DNA of 64,000 nt from Kineosporiaceae bacterium (lineage in GTDB: Bacteria > Actinomycetota > Actinomycetes > Actinomycetales > Kineosporiaceae), in NCBI GenBank assembly GCA_016794595.1, contig JAEUJN010000017.1, forward strand, positions 36,549 to 100,548, given 5' to 3'. The position numbers and the translations under genes were made by a program. Positions 25,740 through 34,766 of the stretch are shown piece after piece (the first letter of the stretch is position 1; each line of letters opens with the position of its first letter). The notes below the pieces were generated by a model. It had not been told where the DNA came from. It saw nothing but the letters and a program-made list of their open reading frames with translations, and did not search any database.

Positions 25740-27970
25740 CACGCCGTCCCCGGGGTGAGCCCGGTGTGGTGGGCGAGGAAGGCCATGGTCTCGGCGCTGA
25801 GCGCCACCGAGCGGGAGAGCGCGCGGGCGCCGTGGCCGACGTCCTTCTCGGCCCGCAGCAGGACGGGGGCCGTCCCCGGGTGGCCGGACGTCGCGTGCTG
25901 GAGGGCGGCGCAGAGCTTGCGGGCGTGCATCGGGTCGACACGGGTGTCGCCGTCGAAGACGGTGAACAGCACAGCCGGGTACCGGGTGCCGGGCCGGACG
26001 TGGTGGTAGGGCGAGTAGCCGAGCAGCCAGGCGAGCTGTTCGGGGACGTCGGCCGAGCCGTACTCGACGTTCCACGTCGAGCCCAGGCCGAACTGCTCGT
26101 AGCGCACCATGTCGAGCAGCGGGGCCGAGCAGACCACGGCCCGGTACAGGTCCGGACGGCGGGTGAGCGCCGCGCCGACCAGCAGGCCACCGTTCGAACC
26201 CCCACTGATCGCCAGCAGCTCCGGGGTGGTCAGCCCGGCGGCGATCAGGTGCTCGGCGGCGGCCTCGAAATCCTCGAAGACGTGATGCTTGGCGCCGAGC
26301 ATGCCCGCCCGGTGCCAGGCCTCGCCCTCCTCGGCGCCGCCCCGCAGGCTGGCGATGGCGTAGACGCCCCCGGCCTCCACCCAGGCCAGGATGGCCGCCG
26401 AGTACGCCGGGGTGAGGCTGACCCCGAACCCGCCATAGCCGTAGAGGATCGTGGGCGCCGGGTGCAGGGCGACGTCCCGCGGAGGGTGCCGGCGGATCAC
26501 GAACAGCCGTACCGGGGTGCCGTCCGCCGAGTGGCAGGTGACCTGCTCGGTACGGATCTGCCCACCTATGGGGGTGGGCGATCCACCGGGGATCGGGCCG
26601 GTGGACGGGCCGGTGGTCGGGCCGGTGGGCAGGCCCGTGGGCAGGGCTCCGGGGGGAGCCGCGAACAGCGAGACCTCGCCGGTGCGGGCGTCGTAGCAGT
26701 GGATGTGCTGCGGGGTGACGTGGTCGCTGTAGCCGAACCAGATCAGGGGGCCGCCGTCCGGGCGCTCGACCAGGCCGCCGAGGCTGCCCAGTCCGGGCAG
26801 GTCCACCCGTCCGGCTGGTCCCTCCAGCGGCTCACCGGTCACCCGGTGCACGGTCAGCTCGCTGACCGCGTGCCGCGTCCACGAGGCGAGCAGCAGGGGC
26901 TCGGTGAGCTGCTCGCCGTCCGCGATCGCCACGTCGGCCAGCACCCGCTGCTCCTGCTCGGAGCCGGCCAGCAGGGTCTGCCAGGTGTGGGGTGCGGGGT
27001 CTCGGGGGTCGGTGACCGCGAACCGCCCGCGCGGGTTGTCCAGGTCGGTCGAGACGTACAGCCGGCCGTCGCGCCCGAGGTGGACGCCGGTCTGGGCGTC
27101 CAGGCCGACCGTGACGGGTACCCACCGCGGGTCGGTGAGGGCCGGGTCGAACCCCTCCTGGGCGGACGCCGAGCCGGCGACCGAGATGTCGGCGATCCAC
27201 AGGTCGTTGCGCGGCTCGGTGCCGGTCGAGACCGAGACGGTCAGCCAGCCGCCGTCCCGCGAGACGCCGACCCCGTAGTAGCTGCGCAGGTCCTGGCCGG
27301 CACCGAAGATCTCCACGTCCTCGGCCGGGTCGCTGCCGAGGCGGTGCAGGTAGACCCGGCGGTGGTACTGGCGCTCGTCCTCGGGCACGAGGTCCGGGGC
27401 GAGCCGGCGCACGTAGTAGTAGGCACGCCCGCCGGGCAGGAAGGCCACCGGGGAATAGCGGGCCCGGTCGATGGGACCGTCGACCACCTGCCCGCCGTCC
27501 ACGTCGATCACCCGCAGGGTGCTCTCCTCGGTGCCGCCCTCGGACACCTGGTAGGCGAGCAGGTCGCCCTCCTTGCTGGGTTGCCAGGTGTCCAGCGTGG
27601 TCAGCCCCGTCGGGTCGAGGGCCATCGGGTCGATCAGCACGCGCTCCGGTTCGCCGGGATCGCGGACCAGCAGGACGGCGTGTTCCTGGTCGGGCAGCCG
27701 GCGCATCTGGAAGCACCGCTCCCCTCGCCAGATCGGAACGCCGATCGATCCGGAGGAGAGCAGTTCCCCGATGCGGCGCTCGAAGTGATCCCGGGTGTGC
27801 CAGGTGGCCAGGTGATCGGCATAGAGCTCGTCCTGGGCGAGCGACCAGGCCCGGGTGTCCTCGTGGGCGCCGTCCTCGAGCCAGCGGTAGGGATCGGCGA
27901 CCCGGTGACCGTGCAGCAGGTCGATGATGTCCAGGCGGGTGGCGGGCGGGTACCCGTGGGGAACGCTCAC
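25739..27970 (-). CDS. Prolyl oligopeptidase family serine peptidase
   Basis: A 743-residue S9A peptidase. A seven-bladed propeller (about 75-430) is inserted in an alpha/beta hydrolase. The nucleophile is in G-G-S-N-G-G, the acid in D-G-D-T-R-V-D-P and the His in K-D-V-G-H-G-A. The opening P-Y-R-W-L-E-D near residue 26 is the family signature. It cleaves short proline-containing peptides in the cytoplasm. The start is GTG at 27970; another GTG nine bases upstream is possible. Unusual is a Gly/Pro/Thr-rich stretch of about 30 residues between the propeller and the catalytic domain (26570-26660), built on short repeats of a T-G-P kind. The frame stays open upstream across malQ, which is a shadow. 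Confidence 0.9.
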   Translation of the reverse strand: MSVPHGYPPATRLDIIDLLHGHRVADPYRWLEDGAHEDTRAWSLAQDELYADHLATWHTRDHFERRIGELLSSGSIGVPIWRGERCFQMRRLPDQEHAVLLVRDPGEPERVLIDPMALDPTGLTTLDTWQPSKEGDLLAYQVSEGGTEESTLRVIDVDGGQVVDGPIDRARYSPVAFLPGGRAYYYVRRLAPDLVPEDERQYHRRVYLHRLGSDPAEDVEIFGAGQDLRSYYGVGVSRDGGWLTVSVSTGTEPRNDLWIADISVAGSASAQEGFDPALTDPRWVPVTVGLDAQTGVHLGRDGRLYVSTDLDNPRGRFAVTDPRDPAPHTWQTLLAGSEQEQRVLADVAIADGEQLTEPLLLASWTRHAVSELTVHRVTGEPLEGPAGRVDLPGLGSLGGLVERPDGGPLIWFGYSDHVTPQHIHCYDARTGEVSLFAAPPGALPTGLPTGPTTGPSTGPIPGGSPTPIGGQIRTEQVTCHSADGTPVRLFVIRRHPPRDVALHPAPTILYGYGGFGVSLTPAYSAAILAWVEAGGVYAIASLRGGAEEGEAWHRAGMLGAKHHVFEDFEAAAEHLIAAGLTTPELLAISGGSNGGLLVGAALTRRPDLYRAVVCSAPLLDMVRYEQFGLGSTWNVEYGSADVPEQLAWLLGYSPYHHVRPGTRYPAVLFTVFDGDTRVDPMHARKLCAALQHATSGHPGTAPVLLRAEKDVGHGARALSRSVALSAETMAFLAHHTGLTPGTA

Positions 27971-28075
27971 GCAGGTCACCCTAGGCCGCTCGGACCGGAC
28001 CGAGGGTGGCCCGAACACCCCTGGTGACCGCCGCGGGCTCTGCACGGAGCCGTGGGTCTGGCAGGATTCCCAACC

Positions 28076-30871
28076 GTGAGTGACGCGCACGCGACCACTG
28101 CCGCGAACGACCCCGAGCCGCAGGCCACGCCTGCGGCGCCCGAGCAGCCTGCCCCGGAGCCGGTGGTCGAGCAGCCTCAACCGCCCGCCAAGGCGGCCAA
28201 GGCGCCGGCCAGGGCGAAGCGGTCGCCTGCTCCAGCGGTGTCCGAGGAGCGGCCTGCCTCCTCGGCCCCCGCCCCGGCCCCCGCCCCGGCCCCCGGCCCG
28301 GCGCGGGCCGCCGCCGCCAAGTCGTCCAAGGCCGTGCCGGCCGCCGAGCCGGGGCCGTCGAGTTCGCTGCCGTCGAGTTCGGCTCCGTCGACCCCCGCGC
28401 CGGCTGAGCCGCCGGCGGTGACGGGCCGGCCGCCGGCGGCTGAGCCGGCACCTGCCCTCCGTCCGATGCCAGCGGGTCGGCGCCCTGCCGCCGCGCAGCC
28501 TGCACCGGCGGTCCAGCCGGCATCGGTGGTCCAGCCGGCACCGGTGGTCCAGCCGGCACCGGTGGCTGAGCCGGCACGCCCTGCTCAGCCGGCGCCGGCC
28601 CTCCGGCCGACCCCCGCTGCCCAGCCCGCTCCGGGGGCCCAGTCGACACCCGCCGACCATCCCGTTCCGGCGGCCCAGCCGGCACCCACGGTCCGGCCCG
28701 CAGCGGCGGCCCAGCCCACCCGAGCGCGCCGCGCCGCCGTGCCCGGCTCCGGGGACGAGTCGCTGTTCCCTGCCCTGATCGAGCTCGCCCAGGCCCACGG
28801 GGTGGCCACCGAGTTCTGGGACTGGCAGGGCCGGCACACCGTCGTCCCCCGCTCGACCATTCTGGCGGTGCTGGCCGCCATGGACGTCGACGCCTCGACC
28901 GAGTCGGCCATCGCCCGTTCCCTGGCCGAGGTGCGCGACCGCCCCTGGCGCCAGGTGCTGCCCGATGTGACGGTTCTGCGGCAGGGCACCCGGTCCCTGG
29001 TCCCGGTGCACGTCGATCACGGCAGCCCGGTCGAGGTCTGGGTCGAGCTCGAGCTCGGCGGTGAGCTGCCCCTGACCCAGGAGGACCGCTGGGTCGACCC
29101 GCGCGTCATCGACGATCGCGAGATCGGCGAGGCGAGCTTCGCCCTGCCGCCCGACCTGCCGCTGGGCTGGCATCAGCTGCGTGCCCGCTTCCCCGAGGGC
29201 GAGACCGCACGGCCGCTGGTCATCACCCCGCCACGGCTGGACCTGCCGCCCGTGATGCAGGACGGGCGTGCCTGGGGATTCATGACCCAGCTGTACTCGG
29301 TGCGTTCGCAGTACTCGTGGGGTCTGGGCGACATCGCCGACCTGGCGGAGCTGGCCTCCTGGAGTTCACGCGACCACGGGGCTGACTTCGTGCTGGTCAA
29401 CCCGCTCCACGCGGCGGAGCCGATCGCCCCGATGGAGTCCTCGCCCTACCTGCCCGCGACGCGGCGTTTCGTCAACCCCATCTACCTGCGGGTGGAGGAC
29501 ATCCGCGAGGTGGCCTACATGCCGTCCACGGATCGTGCCCTGATCGAGTGGCAGGCCGAGGCCATGCGCGGCCTGAACGGTGACCCGGGTGAACTCGACC
29601 GGGACGGCGTGTGGGAGGCCAAGCGGGCCGCGCTGGAGACGGTGTTCGCCCAGCCGCGGTCGCGGTCTCGGCAGGCCTCGTTCGAGGCATTCTGCGACCG
29701 CGAGGGCATCGGCCTGCTCGACTACGCCACCTGGTGCGCGCTCGCGGAGCGCTACGGGTTGCCCATGTCCACCTGGCCCGCGCACGCTCTGGACGCCCGC
29801 TCCCGTGACGTCGCGCAGCTGCGTGAGGAACTCGCCGAGCGGGTGCAGTTCCACATGTGGCTCCAGTGGTGCCTGGACGAGCAGCTCGCCGCCACTCAGC
29901 GGCTCGCGCTCGAGTCCGGGATGGGGATCGGCATCGTGCACGATCTCGCCGTGGGGGTGCACCCGGACGGCGCCGATGCCTGGGCCCTGGCGGACGTGCT
30001 GGCCGGGGACGTCAGCGTGGGGGCGCCGCCCGATGCGTTCAACCAGCAGGGCCAGGACTGGAGCCAGCCCCCGTGGCGTCCGGACCGGCTGGCGCAGTTG
30101 GGGTATGCGCCCTACCGGGACATGCTGCGCACCGTGCTGCGCCACGCCGGCGGCCTGCGGGTCGATCACATCATCGGGTTGTTCCGGTTGTGGTGGATCC
30201 CGCGTGAGGCCGGCGCCGCGGCAGGCACCTACATCCGGTACGACCACGAGGCCCTGATCGGCATCCTGGCTCTGGAGGCGTACCGGACCGGGGCGTTCGT
30301 GGTGGGTGAGGACCTGGGCACGGTCGAGCCGTGGGCCCGGGACTACCTGCGCGAGCGGGGCCTGTTGGGCACCTCGATCCTGTGGTTCGAGCGTGACCAC
30401 GAGGGGCGGCCGCTGCGTCCCCAGGCCTGGCGTGAGCTGTGCCTGGCCACGGTCACCACCCATGACCTGCCCCCGACGGCCGGGTACCTGTCGGGTGAGC
30501 ACATCGAACTGCGTGACCGGCTCGGGCTGCTCACCCGCCCGGTGGCCGAGGAGATCGCCGTCGACGAGGCCGACCGGGCGGCCGTGCTCGCCCAGTTGCG
30601 CGAACTCGGGCTGCTGGGGGAGGAGTCGAGCGAGCGTGAGCGGGTCGAGGCCCTCCACCGGTTCCTGACCTGGACCCCTGCCAAGCTGCTCGGGGTCGCC
30701 CTGGCCGACGCGGTCGGGGATCGGCGCACGATCAACCAGCCCGGAACCGACGAGGAGTACCCCAACTGGCGGCTGCCGCTCGCGGACGGCGTCGGGCGCC
30801 CGGTGCTGCTCGAGGACGTCATGGCCTCGGTCCGCTCGGCGTCCCTGGCCCGCACTGTCAACGGCCGCTGA
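28076..30871 (+). CDS. malQ: 4-alpha-glucanotransferase (MalQ) with long Ala/Pro-rich N-terminal extension
   Basis: From about residue 225 this is a complete GH77 amylomaltase of about 700 residues. Signatures are the G-F-M-T-Q-L-Y-S-V-R-S entry, nucleophile region L-R-V-D-H, acid/base V-G-E-D-L-G and T-T-H-D-L-P-P. It transfers maltodextrin segments and works in glycogen/maltose metabolism. Residues 1-220 are low complexity, mostly Ala, Pro, Gln and Val with short repeats, unlike cytosolic MalQ of other species, which begin near the core. GTG at 28076 is preceded by a weak AGGA; GTG at 28052 is an alternative. A GTG at 28739 would remove the whole extension, and no ribosome site settles this. 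It is divergent from the prolyl oligopeptidase gene with 105 bases between. Confidence 0.88.
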   Translation: MSDAHATTAANDPEPQATPAAPEQPAPEPVVEQPQPPAKAAKAPARAKRSPAPAVSEERPASSAPAPAPAPAPGPARAAAAKSSKAVPAAEPGPSSSLPSSSAPSTPAPAEPPAVTGRPPAAEPAPALRPMPAGRRPAAAQPAPAVQPASVVQPAPVVQPAPVAEPARPAQPAPALRPTPAAQPAPGAQSTPADHPVPAAQPAPTVRPAAAAQPTRARRAAVPGSGDESLFPALIELAQAHGVATEFWDWQGRHTVVPRSTILAVLAAMDVDASTESAIARSLAEVRDRPWRQVLPDVTVLRQGTRSLVPVHVDHGSPVEVWVELELGGELPLTQEDRWVDPRVIDDREIGEASFALPPDLPLGWHQLRARFPEGETARPLVITPPRLDLPPVMQDGRAWGFMTQLYSVRSQYSWGLGDIADLAELASWSSRDHGADFVLVNPLHAAEPIAPMESSPYLPATRRFVNPIYLRVEDIREVAYMPSTDRALIEWQAEAMRGLNGDPGELDRDGVWEAKRAALETVFAQPRSRSRQASFEAFCDREGIGLLDYATWCALAERYGLPMSTWPAHALDARSRDVAQLREELAERVQFHMWLQWCLDEQLAATQRLALESGMGIGIVHDLAVGVHPDGADAWALADVLAGDVSVGAPPDAFNQQGQDWSQPPWRPDRLAQLGYAPYRDMLRTVLRHAGGLRVDHIIGLFRLWWIPREAGAAAGTYIRYDHEALIGILALEAYRTGAFVVGEDLGTVEPWARDYLRERGLLGTSILWFERDHEGRPLRPQAWRELCLATVTTHDLPPTAGYLSGEHIELRDRLGLLTRPVAEEIAVDEADRAAVLAQLRELGLLGEESSERERVEALHRFLTWTPAKLLGVALADAVGDRRTINQPGTDEEYPNWRLPLADGVGRPVLLEDVMASVRSASLARTVNGR
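28511..28564 (+). repeat. Three tandem 18-base repeats in the malQ extension
   Basis: Units at 28511-28528, 28529-28546 and 28547-28564 differ by one base. They encode V-Q-P-A-[S/P]-V six-residue steps. Similar degenerate units continue on both sides. Confidence 0.85.
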
Positions 30872-30889
30872 GCCGCGATCACCCGATTG

Positions 30890-30931
30890 TGTGCGGTCGA
30901 ACTGGGCGTATGGACCCAGTTCTGCCGCACA
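30890..30931. repeat. Palindrome family A, copy 1
   Basis: Arms 30890-30906 and 30915-30931 pair at 15 of 17 positions around an 8-base loop. The left arm shares the word ATTGTGTGCGGTCGAA with copy 2 at 31.95 kb. It sits 19 bases after the malQ stop and before the AbiEi-like pseudogene. It could be the malQ terminator or a dispersed repeat. Confidence 0.8.
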
Positions 30932-31010
30932 GAAGTTGAGTACCCCGGCGTTGTCCACAAGGTGAGGATGGCCGGCAGCGCGGGAGGGCGTGCCTGGGCA
31001 GGATGGCGGC

Positions 31011-31935
31011 GTGGAGTCGATGCCCCCGCGACATCGCCGGGCCGAGGCTGCCGCGCCGCTCGCGGCCCTGCACGGTGGCGTCGTCCATCGCCGTGACCTT
31101 CGCCGGGCGGGCATCGACGAGCAGGGGGTTCGCGCGGAGGTTGCCGCCGGTCGGTGGGCGAAGGCGGGGCGGCACACGGTGATCGTGGGCACTGGGCCGG
31201 TACAGGGCGAGGGCCTGCTGTGGCAGGCCGCCTGGGAGAGCGGATCAGGTGCCTGCTGGACGGGGCGGCCGCCCTGCTGGGGTTCGGACTGAGGGGGTTC
31301 ACGCCTGACGTGATCGACGTGTCGGTGCCTGTGGGCACTCGCCCGCGGCGGCTGGACGGCGTGCAGGTTCGTCGTCGTCGGCGGATGCCCCCGGTGGTCG
31401 GCGGGGGACTGCCCCGGGTGCGTCGCGAGTGGCCACGGTGCACGCGGCCCAATGGGCGCACAGCGACCGTGCCGCGGCGCTGCTGGTGTGCCTGCCGGTA
31501 CAGCAACGACTGGTCGACCCCGGGCGACTGCTCGCGGTGTGGGAGGCCACGATCTACAGCCCGCGCCGCGCCCTGCTCGACTCTGTGATCAGGGACGTCT
31601 GCGACGGAGCCCACTCGTTGGGCGAACTCGACTTCGCCCGACATTGTCGTGAGCGGGGCCTGCCCGAGCCGGATCGCCAGGTGGTGCGGCGCGGGCCGGG
31701 CGGACGGATCTACCTGGACGTCGAGTTCACCGAGGTCGGCCTGGTGGTGGAGATCGACGGGGGTCATCATGCCCAGGCGCTGAACCCGGTCTGGGACGCC
31801 CTGCGCCAGAACGAGGTGACCCTGGACCGGCGCACGGTGATCCGCATCCCCGTCCTCGGCCTCCGGCTGACCCCGGATGCCTTCATGGACCAGGTGGTCC
31901 GGGCCCACGAACTGGCCCGTGCCCGCGCCGCCTGA
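31011..31935 (+). pseudogene. Frameshifted AbiEi/DUF559-type protein (Vsr-like endonuclease fold)
   Basis: Three frames together give one protein of about 300 residues. Frame one begins at GTG 31011 or ATG 31020 with a winged-helix-like N-terminal segment (G-G-V-V-H-R-R-D-L-R-R-A-G). Around 31250 the homology moves to a second frame (D-G-A-A-A-L-L-G-F-G-L-R-G-F-T-P-D). Near 31430 it moves to a third (V-A-T-V-H-A-A-Q-W), ending in D-V-E-F-T-E-V-G-L-V-V-E-I-D-G, a DUF559/Vsr-like nuclease core. Each shift fits loss of one base (or four at the first). Such proteins form large paralogous families in actinomycetes and are often labelled AbiEi antitoxin-domain proteins; their function is unproven. 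Palindromes of one family lie on both sides. Confidence 0.8.
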
Positions 31936-31945
31936 CCGGTCCGCT

Positions 31946-32005
31946 CGGGGATTGTGTGCGGTCGAAGTGGGCGCATGACGCCAGTTCGACCGCACACAAT
32001 CCCCG
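31946..32005. repeat. Palindrome family A, copy 2
   Basis: The outer 21 bases of each arm (31946-31966 and 31985-32005) pair perfectly and further pairs extend inward. It lies between the convergent 3' ends of the AbiEi-like pseudogene and pepN, so it could act as a two-way terminator. It shares its arm sequence (GGGGATTGTGTGCGGTCGAA) with copy 1. Confidence 0.85.
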
Positions 32006-32011
32006 GCGAGG

Positions 32012-34573
32012 TCAGCCGTGGTCGCGGGACTGGACCCTGAGCGCTCGCTCGATGCCGTCGCGACCCTCGGCAATCAGGCGGCGCAGCGACGGCTCGGCGT
32101 CCGAGGCGCCGTCCAGCCAGTGCTGGGTGCGCTCGAGCAGGCCCGGGCCGGCCAGCTGGGCGGGGAACAGGCCTTCGACGATCTGGGTCGCGATCTCGCT
32201 CGTTCGCTCCTTCCACACCCGCGACAGCGCGGCGAAGTACGGCTCGACGAAGGGCTCCAGCAGCTGCTCGTCATGCACCCGCAGGAAGCCTGCGATGGTC
32301 GCTCCCTGAATGGCATTGGGCAGCTCGTCGGATTCGACCACGGCGTCCCAGGCTTGCTGCTTGGCCTCGATGGTCGGGATCGCGGCCCGTGCCGTCGCGG
32401 CCCGAACCCGCCCGGTGGCGGTGTCGTCCTGGTCCAGCTCGGCCTGGATCTCGCGCTCCCCGATCCGACCACCGGTGGCCAGCGAGGTCACCAGACTCCA
32501 GCGCATGTCGGTGTCGATCCCCAGCCCGTCGAGCACCTCGCCGCCCTCGAGCAGCCCGGCGACGACGTCCAGGTGGTCAGGGGTTCGGGCCATCCGTGCG
32601 AACGTGCGGGCCAGGAGCAGCTGGGTGTCGCTGCCGGAGGCGGCAGCCCGCAACAGGTCGAGCAGGCCCTGGGCGACGGCGTCCCGGCGCTCGGTACGTC
32701 CCTGCGGAGCCAGGTAGTACGTCACGGTCGATGACAGCTGCCCGAGCAGCACCGACTGCACGCTGGGGTCGGGGACGGCGAGCAGGTTGCCCAGGACCAG
32801 GTCGACGAACCGGGACGGAGCCAGCTCGCCGTCCCGGGTCATGTCCCAGGCCGCCCCCCAGATCAGGGTGGACGCCAGGGAGTCCGAGAACTGGCCGAGG
32901 TGGGCGATGGCCGTGGCCATCGAGACGTCGTCCAGCCGGATCTTGGCATAGGCCAGGTCATGGTCGTTGAGCAGCAGCAAGTCCGGTCGGGGTCGCCCGA
33001 CCAGTTCGGGTACCTCGGTGCGGGCGCCGTCCACCGACAGCTCGAGGTGCCAGACCCGGTGCACCGCACCGTCGATCACGTCGAAGCCGCCGATGCCGAG
33101 CTGGTGCGGGCGCAGCGTCGGGTGGGACGCCGGAGCCTCCTGGAGGACGGCGGCAGCGGTGATCACGCCGTCGGCGTCCACCTCGATCTCCGGACGCAAG
33201 GTGGTCACCCCGGCCTGCTCCAGCCAGCTCGCCGACCAGCTCGACAGGTCGCGTCCACTGGTGGCCTCGAGCTCGGCCAGCAGATCGGCAAGGGTCGTGT
33301 TGCCCCAGGCGTGACGAGCGAAGTAGGCCCGCAGGCCGGCGTCGAAGGCGTCCTGCCCGACCCAGTGCACCAGCTGCTTGAGCACCGAGGCGCCCTTGGC
33401 GTAGGTGATGCCGTCGAAGTTCTGCTCCACGTCGGCCAGATCGCGGATCTCGGCCACGATCGGGTGGGTGGAGCTCAGCTGGTCCTGGCGATAGGCCCAT
33501 GCCTTCTCGCTCGACAGGAACGTCGTCCACGCCGTCCGCCAGCGCGTGGTCTCGGACTGGCAGCGGGTGCTGGCGTACTCGGCGAACGACTCGTTCAGCC
33601 ACAGGTCGTCCCACCAGCGCATGGTGACCAGGTCACCGAACCACATGTGGGCCAGCTCGTGCAGGATGGTCAGCGCGCGCCGTTCGACGGTGGCCTGGGC
33701 CGGCTTGGACCGGAAGATGTAGTCCTCGAGGATGGTCACGCACCCGGCGTTCTCCATGGCCCCGGCGTTGAACTCGGGCACGAACACCTGGTCGTACTTG
33801 GCGAAGGCGTAGTCCCGGTCGTAGAGCTGCTCGAAGTGGCCGAAGCCGGCGCGGGTGATGTCGAGTACCTCGTCGGCGTCCAGGTACTGGGCCAGGGTGG
33901 CCCGGCACAGCACACCCAGGTCGAGGTCTCGCCCGTCGCGCAGGCGCACCGTCGAGGACTGCCGGTGATAGGGGCCGGCGACGATGGCGGTGACGTACGT
34001 GGAGACCCGCGGGGTGGGGGCGAACGACCACTGCGCGCTGCCGTCGGGCGCGCCTGACGGTGCCGGGCCCGGCTCGGGGGTCGGCGAGACCGACAACACC
34101 CGCCAGTGGGACGGCGTGGTGACGGTGAACGTGAAGGTCGCCTTCAGATCGGGCTGATCGAAGCAGGCGAAGACCCGCCGGGCGTCGGCCACCTCGAACT
34201 GGGTGTAGAGGTAGGTCTCCTTGTCCACCGGGTCGACGAACCGGTGCAGGCCCTCGCCGGTGTTCATGTACGCGGCGTCGGCGACCACGACGAGCTCGTT
34301 CTCGGCGGCCAGGTCCGGCAGGGCGATCCGCGCCTCGCTCACGGCCGCCGCGACGTCCAGGGCGCGGCCGTTGAGCACCACCTCCCGCACCGTCGGGGCG
34401 ATCAGGTCGACGAAGGTCGACTCCCCCGGCCGGGTGGCCGCGAAGCGCACCGTGGTACGGGAGGGGAACGTCGGACCGTCCCCGGTGAGGTCCAGCTCGA
34501 CGTGGTAGCTGTCGACCGAGATCAGCCCCGCACGGGTGGCCGCCTCGTCGCGAGTCAGGTTGGCATCCGGCAC
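32012..34573 (-). CDS. pepN: Aminopeptidase N (M1 family)
   Basis: An 853-residue zinc aminopeptidase, the usual length of actinomycete PepN. The substrate-binding G-A-M-E-N motif, the zinc site H-E-L-A-H with the distal Glu in W-L-N-E-S-F-A-E-Y, and an ERAP-type C-terminal helical domain are present. It removes N-terminal residues from peptides in the cytoplasm. The GTG at 34573 starts the conserved P-x-x-N-L-T-R-D-E-A opening; the frame is open 111 codons further but without homology. It is divergent from the nitroreductase-like gene. Confidence 0.95.
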   Translation of the reverse strand: MPDANLTRDEAATRAGLISVDSYHVELDLTGDGPTFPSRTTVRFAATRPGESTFVDLIAPTVREVVLNGRALDVAAAVSEARIALPDLAAENELVVVADAAYMNTGEGLHRFVDPVDKETYLYTQFEVADARRVFACFDQPDLKATFTFTVTTPSHWRVLSVSPTPEPGPAPSGAPDGSAQWSFAPTPRVSTYVTAIVAGPYHRQSSTVRLRDGRDLDLGVLCRATLAQYLDADEVLDITRAGFGHFEQLYDRDYAFAKYDQVFVPEFNAGAMENAGCVTILEDYIFRSKPAQATVERRALTILHELAHMWFGDLVTMRWWDDLWLNESFAEYASTRCQSETTRWRTAWTTFLSSEKAWAYRQDQLSSTHPIVAEIRDLADVEQNFDGITYAKGASVLKQLVHWVGQDAFDAGLRAYFARHAWGNTTLADLLAELEATSGRDLSSWSASWLEQAGVTTLRPEIEVDADGVITAAAVLQEAPASHPTLRPHQLGIGGFDVIDGAVHRVWHLELSVDGARTEVPELVGRPRPDLLLLNDHDLAYAKIRLDDVSMATAIAHLGQFSDSLASTLIWGAAWDMTRDGELAPSRFVDLVLGNLLAVPDPSVQSVLLGQLSSTVTYYLAPQGRTERRDAVAQGLLDLLRAAASGSDTQLLLARTFARMARTPDHLDVVAGLLEGGEVLDGLGIDTDMRWSLVTSLATGGRIGEREIQAELDQDDTATGRVRAATARAAIPTIEAKQQAWDAVVESDELPNAIQGATIAGFLRVHDEQLLEPFVEPYFAALSRVWKERTSEIATQIVEGLFPAQLAGPGLLERTQHWLDGASDAEPSLRRLIAEGRDGIERALRVQSRDHG

Positions 34574-34709
34574 CAGGCGATCCTGCCACGGCGAGTGCGC
34601 GGACCACGGCAGCAGGTGCCCCAACCGGCCCGGAGCGCCGCCGGAATGCCGAGCCGCCGGGCGTGGTTGGGCGTGAGCGGTGACTGATGCGGCACCATCT
34701 GCACCAGAA

Positions 34710-34748
34710 CCCGATCGGACCACCCGATCGGACCACCCGATCCAACCA
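34710..34748. repeat. Three tandem 13-base repeats in a divergent promoter region
   Basis: Units at 34710-34722 and 34723-34735 are identical (CCCGATCGGACCA) and the third, 34736-34748, differs by two bases. The first two contain the palindrome CCGATCGG. They lie between pepN and the thioredoxin-fold gene, ending 3 bases before its GAGGAG ribosome site, so they overlap its leader or promoter. Confidence 0.8.
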
Positions 34749-34766
34749 CCGAGGAGCACCCGGCCG

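Noticed and set aside
24798..26075. A 425-codon form of the MscS channel
   Set aside because: The first 112 codons are the out-of-frame antisense of nothing conserved and overlap the prolyl oligopeptidase gene; ATG 25739 fits the coupling TGATG.
27971..29173. Upstream part of the prolyl oligopeptidase frame on the minus strand
   Set aside because: Arg/Gly-rich antisense of the repeat-rich malQ start; no homology before the conserved N-terminus at 27970.
30890..32005. Composite transposon
   Set aside because: No transposase and no target-site duplication were seen; the flanking palindromes alone do not prove mobility.
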